Source: Peribacillus frigoritolerans
GTDB lineage: Bacteria; Bacillota; Bacilli; Bacillales; DSM-1321
Direction of reading: 5' to 3'
DNA: 64,000 bases
Assembly: GCF_030676415.1 (NCBI RefSeq)
Contig: NZ_JAUUTW010000001.1
Location: 186,001-250,000, forward strand
Part shown: positions 34,902 to 42,372 of the stretch, piece by piece
Layout: each line of letters opens with the position of its first letter
How positions within the stretch are numbered: the stretch's first letter is position 1
Translations under genes and position numbers: made by a program
Notes under the pieces: model-generated
The model's database searches: none
Told to the model about the DNA's origin: nothing
The model's input: only the letters and a program-made list of their open reading frames with translations

Positions 34902-34947
34902 GTGGCAATGCACATGGAATGCCGGTTGCCCGTCAAGAATTCCGCGG

Positions 34948-35070
34948 CATTACGCGTGAAATCCGCGTTTACTCGTGAATTTTGCCACTTTACTCGTGAA
35001 ATCCGCGTTTACTCGTGAATTTTGCCACTTTACTCGTGAAATCTGCGCATTTACTCGTGAATTTCCCATC
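34948..35070. repeat. Tandem repeat array, six 19-21-base units
   Basis: Six units beginning TTTACTCGTGAA (first one degenerate, TTACGCGTGAA) lie head to tail. Two alternating tails give a higher-order period of about 40 bases: type A ends ATCCGCG (units at 34948, 34989 and, altered, 35029), type B ends TTTTGCCAC (34968, 35008) with a variant end TTCCCATC (35050). There are no spacers, so it is not CRISPR. It is noncoding. Similar ACTCGTGAA repeats are, to my recollection, dispersed in some Bacillaceae genomes. Confidence 0.7.
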
Positions 35071-35160
35071 GGCCCGAAATAGCTTCCCTAGTTTATATTC
35101 ACCATTAAAACTCCGCAATATAAATATAATTTCATCGTTACGTTCCATAGAAATGACTGG

Positions 35161-35201
35161 CTGTCTGGAAGCTCCCTAGTAGAGATTCCAGACGGTTTTT
35201 G
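35161..35201 (+). terminator. Terminator-like hairpin upstream of mntA
   Basis: A 10-bp stem (35161-35170 and 35186-35195, one G-U pair) followed by five T residues. It probably ends transcripts from the micro-protein/repeat region. Confidence 0.6.
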
Positions 35202-35245
35202 TTGTGTATAAAAGTCATTGGCCTTTTTGAAATGTTTAAAAATAG

Positions 35246-35359
35246 TTGCACTTTTTCCGTATATTTGTGTATAGTATAAAATAAGTTGTGTAGAGGAAAC
35301 TTTTTAGCATTTACGACAATGTAAAAAAATTTACACTTAGTTTTGCACATGGCAAACTA
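35246..35359 (+). promoter_or_regulatory. mntA promoter and candidate MntR site
   Basis: -35 TTGCAC (35246-35251), 18-base spacer, -10 TATAGT (35270-35275). In the leader, TAGTTTTGC-ACAT-GGCAAACTA (35338-35359) is a near-perfect inverted repeat resembling MntR sites of B. subtilis (TTTGC...GCAAA-type). A separate repeat TGTAAA-AAAA-TTTACA lies at 35320-35335. Repression by MntR with manganese is inferred. Confidence 0.5.
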
Positions 35360-35391
35360 TTTTTGAAAGATGAAAAAGGGAGGGAATATGG

Positions 35392-36315
35392 ATGGGTTTT
35401 CTAAAATCTATTGGGGGCGTGCTTGCTGCATTGCTGGTTTTAACAGGGTGCGGCAATGATACGGCCGAAAAGGATAACGGCAATGGCAAGTTGGCCATTG
35501 TTACAACGACGGGAATGATTGGGGATTTGGTTGAGAATATCGGCGGTAAACATGTCGAGGTCACCAGTTTAATGGGACCGGGAGTCGACCCCCATCTATA
35601 TAAAGCGACACAGGGTGATGTGGAGACACTGGATTCGGCTGATATGATTTTTTATAACGGTGTGCATCTTGAAGGGAAAATGACGGATATATTCGAAATG
35701 ATGAGCAAGGATAAACCGACGATTGCCGTAACGGAGGACTTCAAGGAGAACCAACTTCGCAAAGTGAGTGAAACGGAACATGATCCCCACGTATGGTTTG
35801 ATGTAAAGCTTTGGATCGTTGCGGCGGAGGCAGTTAAGAAAGAATTGATTGCCAAGGATCCGAAACATGAAGCAGAGTATCGTGAAAATCATGAGGAGTA
35901 CGTTCTGCAATTGGAGGAACTTGATAAATATGTTCAAGAGGAAATTAATAAAGTACCAGAAGATCAACGGGTGCTCGTTACAGCACATGATGCTTTTGGA
36001 TACTACGGGCAGTCATATGGCCTGGACGTAAGAGGGCTCCAAGGGATCAATACTTTATCGGAATATGGATCAAAAGATGTGACGGATATGCGGAATTATC
36101 TTGTGGAGAACAAAATAAAAGCGATTTTCATTGAGTCAAGCGTACCAAGGAAGGCTATCGAGGCTGTCATTCAAGGAGCAGGTAAGCAGGGCCACAAAGT
36201 GGAAATCGGCGGTGAATTGTTCTCGGATGCCATGGGTGAAAAAGGGACGGAAGAAGGAACGTATATCGGAATGGTCCGTCATAATACCGACACCATCGTC
36301 CGGGCTTTGAAATAA
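35392..36315 (+). CDS. mntA: Manganese ABC transporter substrate-binding lipoprotein
   Basis: Extracellular metal-binding subunit (cluster A-I, PsaA/TroA/MntA family). Lipoprotein signal ends LVLTGC (Cys near residue 20). Metal ligands of the family are visible: His in PGVDPHLYKATQGD, His in EHDPHVWFDVKLW, the acidic residue in ITE-type IFIESSVPRKA, and Asp in GGELFSDAMG. ATG 35392 follows AGGGAGGGAATATGG; another ATG at 35388 is in a different frame. The gene order binding protein, ATPase, permease, permease is that of B. subtilis mntABCD. Manganese is favoured by this order and the MntR-like site; zinc cannot be fully excluded, but the His-rich loop of ZnuA is absent. Confidence 0.87.
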   Translation: MGFLKSIGGVLAALLVLTGCGNDTAEKDNGNGKLAIVTTTGMIGDLVENIGGKHVEVTSLMGPGVDPHLYKATQGDVETLDSADMIFYNGVHLEGKMTDIFEMMSKDKPTIAVTEDFKENQLRKVSETEHDPHVWFDVKLWIVAAEAVKKELIAKDPKHEAEYRENHEEYVLQLEELDKYVQEEINKVPEDQRVLVTAHDAFGYYGQSYGLDVRGLQGINTLSEYGSKDVTDMRNYLVENKIKAIFIESSVPRKAIEAVIQGAGKQGHKVEIGGELFSDAMGEKGTEEGTYIGMVRHNTDTIVRALK

Positions 36316-36327
36316 GGGGGAGAAACT

Positions 36328-37083
36328 ATGAATCAAGCAGCTTTGAAGGTCGAGAATTTAACAATTGCTTATCATAAGAAGCCGGTTGTCGAAGATGTCT
36401 CATTTGAGGTGCCGGAAGGGAATTTAATCGGTATCATAGGCCCCAATGGAGCAGGGAAGTCCACTTTGATAAAGGGAATACTCGAATTGATCCCAAAAAT
36501 ATCGGGACAAATCACAATAAAGGGATCTACTTATAAATCGATGAGGAAGAGTATCGGCTATGTACCACAGCGGGAGTCAGTTGATTGGGATTTTCCGACC
36601 AACGCACTCGATGTCGTGATGATGGGCAGATATGGTCATCTCGGATGGCTGAAGCGACCAGGTAAGTCCGAAAGGCAGAAGGGGATGGAGTGCCTGGAAA
36701 AGGTGGGGATGGCTGAATACGCTAACCGCCAGATCAGCCAGCTATCAGGTGGACAGCAGCAACGGATATTCCTGGCTCGTGCATTGGCACAGGAAGCGGA
36801 TATTTACTTTATGGATGAACCGTTCGTAGGGGTGGATGCCGCAACAGAGAAAGCAATCATACAATTGCTTATGGAATTGAAGGAAAAAGGCAAAACCGTT
36901 CTTGTTGTGCACCATGATCTATCCACCGTGAAGGAATATTTCGACTGGACGATGTTATTGAATAAAAAGGTGATGAAAATAGGTCCGACAGATGAAGTGT
37001 TCATTCCCGAATACTTACAGGCAACCTATGGAGGCCGCCTAGCGATACTATCAGACACTAAGTCCGGCCTTTTATTAAAATGA
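36328..37083 (+). CDS. mntB: Manganese ABC transporter ATP-binding protein
   Basis: Cytoplasmic ATPase of the metal importer. 251 residues with Walker A GPNGAGKST (about 37-45), Q-loop YVPQRESVDWDFP, signature LSGGQQQRIFLARALAQ (about 137-153), Walker B IYFMDEPFVGVD and H-loop VVHHDLST. The RESVDWDFP stretch is typical of Mn/Zn importer ATPases. AAGGGGGAGAAACT precedes ATG 36328, 12 bases after mntA. The next gene starts within about ten bases of the stop. Confidence 0.92.
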   Translation: MNQAALKVENLTIAYHKKPVVEDVSFEVPEGNLIGIIGPNGAGKSTLIKGILELIPKISGQITIKGSTYKSMRKSIGYVPQRESVDWDFPTNALDVVMMGRYGHLGWLKRPGKSERQKGMECLEKVGMAEYANRQISQLSGGQQQRIFLARALAQEADIYFMDEPFVGVDAATEKAIIQLLMELKEKGKTVLVVHHDLSTVKEYFDWTMLLNKKVMKIGPTDEVFIPEYLQATYGGRLAILSDTKSGLLLK

Positions 37084-37093
37084 GGTGTACACG

Positions 37094-38017
37094 ATGAACA
37101 TACTGGATATTATTACTGATCCAAATACAAGGTGGATATTGCTTGGCACGATGTTCCTCGGATTAAGCAGCGGGGTCATCGGCAGCTTTGCCTACCTCAG
37201 AAAGCAGTCTTTGCTTGGCGACACGCTTGCACATGCAGCGTTACCCGGTATCTGTGTCGCCTTTATGTTAACTGGAGTGAAATCTACTTCCTACTTTCTA
37301 ATAGGTGCTGGCCTGGCTGGCTTAGTGGCTGTCTTCTTGATCAGTGTGCTTACGAGATACAGTAAGATCAAGCAGGATGCGGCCTTGGGAATCGTCTTAT
37401 CTTCTTTCTTTGGCTTCGGAATTGTCATGCTTACGCAGATCCAGCAGAGCGAGTATGGAAACCAGAGTGGATTGGATACGTTTTTATTCGGGCAGACGGC
37501 GTCAATGGTCATGTCCGATGTATATATGATGATGACGGTTTCCTTTATTCTCATTTTCACTTGTACCGTATTTTTTAAAGAATTCAAATTACTGTCCTTT
37601 GACCCTGGGTTTGCTAAGGGGATGGGATTGCCGGTTGTTTTTCTGGATTATTTCATCATGATGCTGATCGTGGCAGCTGTGGTGATCGGTATCCAGGCGG
37701 TAGGCGTCGTATTGATGGCATCTTTACTGATCACGCCTGCGGTTTCTGCGAGGTATTGGACGGAGCGGCTGCATATCATGGTCATCCTGTCTGGTATATT
37801 CGGAATGTTGAGCGGTGTGTCTGGAACGTTGATCAGTACATCGGTCAATGATTTGCCAACAGGACCGTTAATTGTCTTATCCGCGACGGTATGGTTTTTC
37901 TTTTCCATGCTTTTTGCACCTAAACGTGGAGTGCTTTCATCTATATGGAGAAGGGTATCGACGAAAAAGAAATATTCTCTCGAACAGGATAGAAGGAAAG
38001 GGAGCCACTCATCATGA
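37094..38017 (+). CDS. mntC: Manganese ABC transporter permease
   Basis: First membrane subunit, ABC-3 family. 307 residues with about eight helices. Typical stretches are GVIGSFAYLRKQSLLGDTLAHAALPGI (about 25-50), DAALGIVLSSFFGFGIVML and AVGVVLMASLLITPAVSARYWTERL. I chose ATG 37094, which has GAGGTG at 37083-37087 upstream, rather than the GTG inside that site at 37085. The basic tail (RRVSTKKKYSLEQDRRKG) extends beyond the last helix. The stop overlaps the mntD start (ATGA). Confidence 0.88.
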   Translation: MNILDIITDPNTRWILLGTMFLGLSSGVIGSFAYLRKQSLLGDTLAHAALPGICVAFMLTGVKSTSYFLIGAGLAGLVAVFLISVLTRYSKIKQDAALGIVLSSFFGFGIVMLTQIQQSEYGNQSGLDTFLFGQTASMVMSDVYMMMTVSFILIFTCTVFFKEFKLLSFDPGFAKGMGLPVVFLDYFIMMLIVAAVVIGIQAVGVVLMASLLITPAVSARYWTERLHIMVILSGIFGMLSGVSGTLISTSVNDLPTGPLIVLSATVWFFFSMLFAPKRGVLSSIWRRVSTKKKYSLEQDRRKGSHSS

Positions 38018-38877
38018 ATGATTTTTGGATTATCTTAGTCGGAGCATTAGTGGCGGGTTCTTGCAGTGTATTAGGATGCTTTTTGATAGTCAGGAAAATG
38101 ACGTTGATTGGGGATGCCATCAGTCATTCCGTTTTGCCGGGAATCGTACTGGCATTTTTAATAACAGGGACCCGTGACTCTGTTCCAATGCTTATCGGTG
38201 CTGCTGCGCTCGGTTTGCTTACCGTATTCTTGATCCAGCTTTTCCAATCGTCAGGCGTTCAATCTGACGCAGCGATCGGGATTGTATTCACTTCCCTTTT
38301 TGCAATGGGGATCGTACTCGTGAGCTTGTATACGCAACAAATAGATTTTGACCTGGAACATGTCCTTTATGGTGAAATAGCCTATACTCCCTGGAACACG
38401 ATGACAATCGCGGGAATCGAAGCTGGACCAAAAGCTGTTTGGATAGTTGGCAGTTGTTTTATCCTGAACCTCATACTGATCTTCCTTTTCTTCAAACAGT
38501 TTAAACTCGTGTCATTTGACCCATCACTTGCGGCTGCAATGGGAATTCCTGTCCTGTTCTTTCATTATTTATTGATGAGCCTCATTTCACTTACAACTGT
38601 AGCTTCTTTTGATAGTGTAGGTTCCATTTTAGTAGTTGGAATGCTCATCATACCTGCGGCAACGGCTTATCTGCTGTCAGACCGTTTAAGCCGCATGATA
38701 TTGGTCAGTATCGGGGTCGGGGTGCTAAGTTCCGTCACCGGCTATTATTCAGCCACCATTTTGGATGCCTCGATATCAGGTTGCATGGTGGGTTCGGCTG
38801 CCATATTATTCGGATTGGCCTTTCTCTTTTCCCCGAGCCATGGATTGGTCAGCAGAATGTTGAACCGGAAAAAATAA
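38014..38877 (+). CDS. mntD: Manganese ABC transporter permease
   Basis: Second membrane subunit, ABC-3 family, 287 residues and about eight helices. It repeats the pattern of MntC: GSCSVLGCFLIVRKMTLIGDAISHSVLPGIVLAFLITG, DAAIGIVFTSLFAMGIVLVSL, DSVGSILVVGMLIIPAATAYLLSDRL. MntC and MntD probably form a heterodimeric channel. Translation is coupled to mntC by a four-base overlap. A GC-rich hairpin follows 30 bases after the stop. Confidence 0.9.
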   Translation: MNDFWIILVGALVAGSCSVLGCFLIVRKMTLIGDAISHSVLPGIVLAFLITGTRDSVPMLIGAAALGLLTVFLIQLFQSSGVQSDAAIGIVFTSLFAMGIVLVSLYTQQIDFDLEHVLYGEIAYTPWNTMTIAGIEAGPKAVWIVGSCFILNLILIFLFFKQFKLVSFDPSLAAAMGIPVLFFHYLLMSLISLTTVASFDSVGSILVVGMLIIPAATAYLLSDRLSRMILVSIGVGVLSSVTGYYSATILDASISGCMVGSAAILFGLAFLFSPSHGLVSRMLNRKK

Positions 38878-38906
38878 AAGGAATCATATGCATAGCTCCC
38901 CCTGCC

Positions 38907-38942
38907 TACAGGCTTCATGGAAATAACTCCATGAAGCCTGTA
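38907..38942 (+). terminator. Hairpin after mntD
   Basis: A perfect 15-bp stem (38907-38921 and 38928-38942) with a 6-base loop. The following sequence is only moderately T-rich, so it may act more as a 3' stabiliser than a strong terminator. Confidence 0.6.
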
Positions 38943-39041
38943 AACTATTCTTCTATATAGTTGTGATTTTATTTGTTTAAAGTATAATGAATAAGTGTAT
39001 TTATAGATGTATCGCAGGAGCCTTTTAAGGGAGAGTTAAGT

Positions 39042-40214
39042 ATGGAAGAACAAAATAAATTTTCATCACGAATAGATTTTTCTTTGGTCACAATATTGCT
39101 GTTATTATGCGTTGGAAGTTGCTTAGCAATCTATAGTGCCCAAACGACTGGACAGTACGCTGAAAACTTCTTAATTAAACAAATTTTTTGGTATATAGTA
39201 GGAATCGGAATCGTATTGGGGTTCATCACCTTGGATTCGGACCAACTAAAAAAAATATCTTGGTATGCCTATGGCTTCGGATTATTTTTGCTTTTTTTGC
39301 TGATCATTATGCCAGATTCCATCGTTCCTGTCCGGAATGGTGCGAAAAGTTGGTTCATCATTCCGGGAATCGGTTCGATTCAGCCGTCGGAATTTATGAA
39401 GGTTTTCCTGATCTTGGCTTTGGCAAATGTTATCTCAAACCATCATCTCAAAAACACGCTGAAAACGATTCAAACGGATATCTGGCTGCTTATTAAAATC
39501 GGTCTTGTGACTGGTGCCCCCTTATTGTTAATCATGCAACAGCCGGATTTGGGTACCTCGCTTGTCATCATGTCAATCATGCTCGGAATGATTTTCATAT
39601 CAGGGGTATCATGGAAAATCCTGTTGCCGATCGTTTCGGGAGGAATTGTCGTCGCTTCAGTGGTCCTATACTTTGTACTTTGGAAGCCGGAATTCCTGGA
39701 AAAATACCTAGGGGTAAAATCCTATCAATTCGGCCGTATCTATTCTTGGCTGGATCCATATAATTATGCCAGCTCCGAAGGGTATCACTTAACCAAATCC
39801 TTACTGGCTATCGGCTCCGGCCAGACCACTGGCAAGGGAATCGGTTCGAGGGAAGTGTATTTGCCTGAGAGTCATTCGGATTTCATTTTCAGCATCATCG
39901 GTGAAGAATTCGGTTTCATCGGATCAAGCATCATTATTTCCTTGTTTTTCCTATTGATTTACCACATAACAAAAACGGGAATGGACACGAAAAATAACTT
40001 CTATACATATATCTGTGTTGGCGTAATAAGCATGTTGACGTTCCACGTTTTTCAAAATATCGGCATGACTGTAGGCCTTTTGCCGATTACGGGGATTCCG
40101 CTTCCATTTGTCAGTTATGGAGGAAGTTCGCTAATGGGGAACATGATGGCCATGGGCTTAATATTCAGCATTCGGTATCACTATAAGAAGTATATGTTTT
40201 CTACGGATATCTAA
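39042..40214 (+). CDS. rodA: SEDS peptidoglycan glycosyltransferase, RodA type
   Basis: Polytopic glycan-strand polymerase working with a class B PBP, here of the elongation (RodA) type. 390 residues with ten helices. SEDS hallmarks are present: IGSIQPSEFMKVFLILALA, LLLIMQQPDLGTSLVIM, and the catalytic loop YSWLDPYNYASSEGYHLTKSLLAIGSG with the conserved Asp, then GEEFGFIGS and GLLPITGIPLPFVSYGGSS. AAGGGAGAGTTAAGT precedes ATG 39042. It is monocistronic with a strong terminator. Bacillaceae carry several SEDS genes (RodA, FtsW, SpoVE, YlaO-like); RodA is the best fit from motifs, but a second RodA paralogue is possible. Confidence 0.85.
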   Translation: MEEQNKFSSRIDFSLVTILLLLCVGSCLAIYSAQTTGQYAENFLIKQIFWYIVGIGIVLGFITLDSDQLKKISWYAYGFGLFLLFLLIIMPDSIVPVRNGAKSWFIIPGIGSIQPSEFMKVFLILALANVISNHHLKNTLKTIQTDIWLLIKIGLVTGAPLLLIMQQPDLGTSLVIMSIMLGMIFISGVSWKILLPIVSGGIVVASVVLYFVLWKPEFLEKYLGVKSYQFGRIYSWLDPYNYASSEGYHLTKSLLAIGSGQTTGKGIGSREVYLPESHSDFIFSIIGEEFGFIGSSIIISLFFLLIYHITKTGMDTKNNFYTYICVGVISMLTFHVFQNIGMTVGLLPITGIPLPFVSYGGSSLMGNMMAMGLIFSIRYHYKKYMFSTDI

Positions 40215-40218
40215 ATAT

Positions 40219-40248
40219 AAAGCCGGCCCCCATGGGCCGGCTTTTTTT
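40219..40248 (+). terminator. Terminator after rodA
   Basis: A perfect 11-bp GC-rich stem (40219-40229 and 40234-40244) followed by a T run to 40248. Confidence 0.92.
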
Positions 40249-40293
40249 GTAGCACAAAAATAAAAGGAGCAGAATCCCCCCCAGAATGTTTGC

Positions 40294-40629
40294 TTATTGA
40301 ATGTTCGTTCCAGATGGAAATTGATTTTTATAACCGGAAAATTGTTGATACGATTGTCCTAAGCTGGTAGCTTGCGCCTTTTCTAAACTATACCAGCCTT
40401 TTTCGAACATAAGGTTATAGAGTTCACGCTGCATCTCCTGATTTTCTTTGGAAACGGAGAAAATGTCTTGGAATAATGCTTGGTTACTCATTTCATGCAG
40501 GGCAACGGAAAGGGAGTTACAAAAGTACTTTTCAGTTGTAAGCATATCATTTATAAAGTCCCTGTCATTCATTTGCGGTGTCTTTGCCACGGGCGATTCG
40601 GGATTTTGGACTTTGTTTTCATTGGGCAT
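40294..40629 (-). CDS. CotF-family spore coat-like protein (YusN-like)
   Basis: 111 residues. A polar, disordered N-terminus (NENKVQNPESPVAKTPQ) leads to a ferritin-like helical CotF domain: NDRDFINDMLTTEKYFCNSLSVALHEM, QALFQDIFSVSKENQEMQRELYNLMFEKGWYSLEKA. ATG 40629 is six bases from AAGGAGGG; an adjacent upstream TTG is less likely. In B. subtilis yusN lies beside fadM and fadNAE, as here. It follows a second coat-like gene by 13 bases, forming a two-gene operon. A role in the spore coat is likely by family; direct evidence is absent. Confidence 0.8.
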   Translation of the reverse strand: MPNENKVQNPESPVAKTPQMNDRDFINDMLTTEKYFCNSLSVALHEMSNQALFQDIFSVSKENQEMQRELYNLMFEKGWYSLEKAQATSLGQSYQQFSGYKNQFPSGTNIQ

Positions 40630-40642
40630 CAAGAACCCTCCT

Positions 40643-40921
40643 TTATTGATATTGTTGTTGACCCTGATTTTGGTCCGGGTTCAAATGTTTCAAAATGGTA
40701 TCGTAATGGCGTTGATGCATGAGTCCGCACCGATTTAATGCATCAATGATTTGCGGGTCCTTGCATTGCGTGGCAAAAAAATGTGCTTTTTTAACTGCAT
40801 TCAGATTCCATGCAAGCATATCGGTTAAGTATAAGCTATCTTTCACCGTAACCAATTCCGGCGGCTGTTTCATAAAGCCGGCGGACTGCTGTTGGCTGTT
40901 AAACGAATTTTGCTGTTCCAT
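40643..40921 (-). CDS. Small spore coat-like protein
   Basis: 92-93 residues: Gln/Asn-rich ends (MEQQNSFNSQQQSAG and NPDQNQGQQQYQ) flank a helical core, VTVKDSLYLTDMLAWNLNAVKKAHFFATQCKDPQIIDALNRCGLMHQRHYDTILKHL. The core resembles the helical pair of CotF-related proteins. AGGAGG lies seven bases from ATG 40921 and four bases from ATG 40924; the former is preferred. It is first in an operon with the CotF-family gene. Sporulation expression is expected, but I could not identify the promoter in 40925-41030. Confidence 0.75.
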   Translation of the reverse strand: MEQQNSFNSQQQSAGFMKQPPELVTVKDSLYLTDMLAWNLNAVKKAHFFATQCKDPQIIDALNRCGLMHQRHYDTILKHLNPDQNQGQQQYQ

Positions 40922-41069
40922 CATTCTACCTCCTTAAGTGTTCTTTAAACGAGCTTAATTTTCCCTTCATGAATTTTTTTATTCTTGATTCTAAATATCT
41001 GAAAAATGAATTAAATGGTAAAATAATCTTGTGCATCTATTTTCCAAAATGATTTGGAGGGGAATGCAG

Positions 41070-41987
41070 ATGGAAAGAATATTGAAAAATCTATTCCTTT
41101 TTTTATCAAAGAATAAAGGTATGACAAAGGCAGCGAAAAAATACGGGCTGCGGTTTGGAGCATCTCGTTTCGTGGCAGGAGAATCCTTGGATATGGCATG
41201 TGAAGTGATTGCGGATCTTAACCGGAAAGGGCTTGCTGTCACCATTGATTATTTAGGTGAATTCATTGAAGATGAACAAGAAGCAGGGAAGATGGCAGAT
41301 GCGTGCATCGAAGCGATCCGGATGATTGGCACAAATGAGCTCGATTCACAGTTATCCCTGAAGCTGACCTCGATGGGCTTGGATGTGTCCGAACGAGTCG
41401 TAATGAATAACATGCGGAGGATCTTAGATGAAGCTAAAGCACATCGTGTTTTCGTGACACTTGATATGGAAGATTTTCCGCGCTGTCAGCCGACTTTGGA
41501 TGTATTCAAAAAACTAAAGTGTGAATATAATGAATTGGGGACTGTCATCCAAGCTTATCTGTATCGGACTGAGAAGGATATTGAGGAGCTGGATGCATAC
41601 CATCCGAATCTAAGACTTGTTAAAGGGGCTTATAAAGAACCAAGGAAAGTGGCTTTTCCCGAGAAAAAAGAAGTGGATGAGAATTTCAAGAGAATCATCA
41701 AGATGCATTTGCAAAATGGCAATTACACAGCCGTTGCCACACATGATGATAAAATCATAGATTATACGAGGGACTTGGTGAAAGATCAGGGAATTCCCCG
41801 GGATCGATTTGAATTTCAAATGTTATATGGCATCCGCAATGAAAAGCAGCTTGAACTTGCTAAGGAAGGATATAAGGTTAGGGTGTATGTTCCTTATGGT
41901 ACGGATTGGTATGGATATTTCATGCGCCGCCTTGCGGAGAGACCGGCCAATATTGCTTTCGTTTTAAAAGGCCTATTCAAGAAATAG
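41070..41987 (+). CDS. fadM: Proline dehydrogenase (PutB/FadM)
   Basis: FAD enzyme oxidising L-proline to pyrroline-5-carboxylate. 305 residues folding as a TIM barrel. Recognised blocks: GASRFVAGESLDMACEVIADLNRKGLAVTIDYLGEF, QLSLKLTSMGLD, VTLDMEDFPRCQPTLDVF, VIQAYLYRTEKDI, LRLVKGAYKEP, VATHDDKII, FEFQMLYGIR and the Arg pair in GYFMRRLAERPAN that binds proline carboxylate. I chose ATG 41070, eight bases after GGAGGGG; upstream in-frame Met codons lack a site. In B. subtilis the same gene (yusM/fadM) sits beside fadNAE. No pyrroline-5-carboxylate dehydrogenase gene is adjacent. Confidence 0.9.
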   Translation: MERILKNLFLFLSKNKGMTKAAKKYGLRFGASRFVAGESLDMACEVIADLNRKGLAVTIDYLGEFIEDEQEAGKMADACIEAIRMIGTNELDSQLSLKLTSMGLDVSERVVMNNMRRILDEAKAHRVFVTLDMEDFPRCQPTLDVFKKLKCEYNELGTVIQAYLYRTEKDIEELDAYHPNLRLVKGAYKEPRKVAFPEKKEVDENFKRIIKMHLQNGNYTAVATHDDKIIDYTRDLVKDQGIPRDRFEFQMLYGIRNEKQLELAKEGYKVRVYVPYGTDWYGYFMRRLAERPANIAFVLKGLFKK

Positions 41988-42036
41988 GAAGTGAGAGCCG
42001 CCCGGGAAAAGGAACGGCTGCTCAAATTAAGAAGGA

Positions 42037-42168
42037 TTATCTTTTGAACTGATTGTTCTGGCTGTTCACTTTATTGATTCCATGTTGACGTTCAGCTCCA
42101 GGGCCGGCATTGCCTTTAACGCTTGCTGCGCTTACAGCTGCTTTAGAAGGATTATCTTTACGCTTCAT
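42037..42168 (-). CDS. Small basic protein, 43 residues, possibly spore-associated
   Basis: GGAGGTGAC lies a normal distance before ATG 42168. The frame reads MKRKDNPSKAAVSAASVKGN then AGPGAERQHGINKVNSQNNQFKR. It is highly polar, Asn/Ser/Lys-rich and without hydrophobic core, like small acid-soluble or other minor spore proteins, but I cannot match it to a named family. The good ribosome site and codon pattern support a real gene. It is convergent with fadM and divergent from fadN. A weak hairpin (AGCCG/CGGCT) near 41997-42020 may terminate it. Confidence 0.65.
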   Translation of the reverse strand: MKRKDNPSKAAVSAASVKGNAGPGAERQHGINKVNSQNNQFKR

Positions 42169-42264
42169 TATATAAGTCACCTCCTGCCCGATTATTTTTT
42201 ACTGAATGGAGGAGAAATAACCAAAGGAATTCGGAGAAAAAAATATTTTTTTCCTGTTTAATCA

Positions 42265-42352
42265 TTGCGGAATTTCCAAATATATTCTATATTAGTAATA
42301 AGAAAAAATATTCAAAATTTTTTTGAATTAAAAATGAATGAACATTCATTCA
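42265..42352 (+). promoter_or_regulatory. fadN promoter with FadR operator
   Basis: -35 TTGCGG (42265-42270), 17-base spacer, -10 TATATT (42288-42293). Downstream TGAATGAACATTCATTCA (42335-42352) has 8-bp half-sites and matches the B. subtilis FadR consensus TGAATGAMTWNTSATTCA closely. FadR (TetR family) would repress until long-chain acyl-CoA binds it. No other gene lies in 42169-42372. Confidence 0.85.
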
Positions 42353-42372
42353 ATAAATTGCGTAAGGGGGAT

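Noticed and set aside
34948..35070. CRISPR array
   Set aside because: Units are directly contiguous with no unique spacers, and no cas genes are near.
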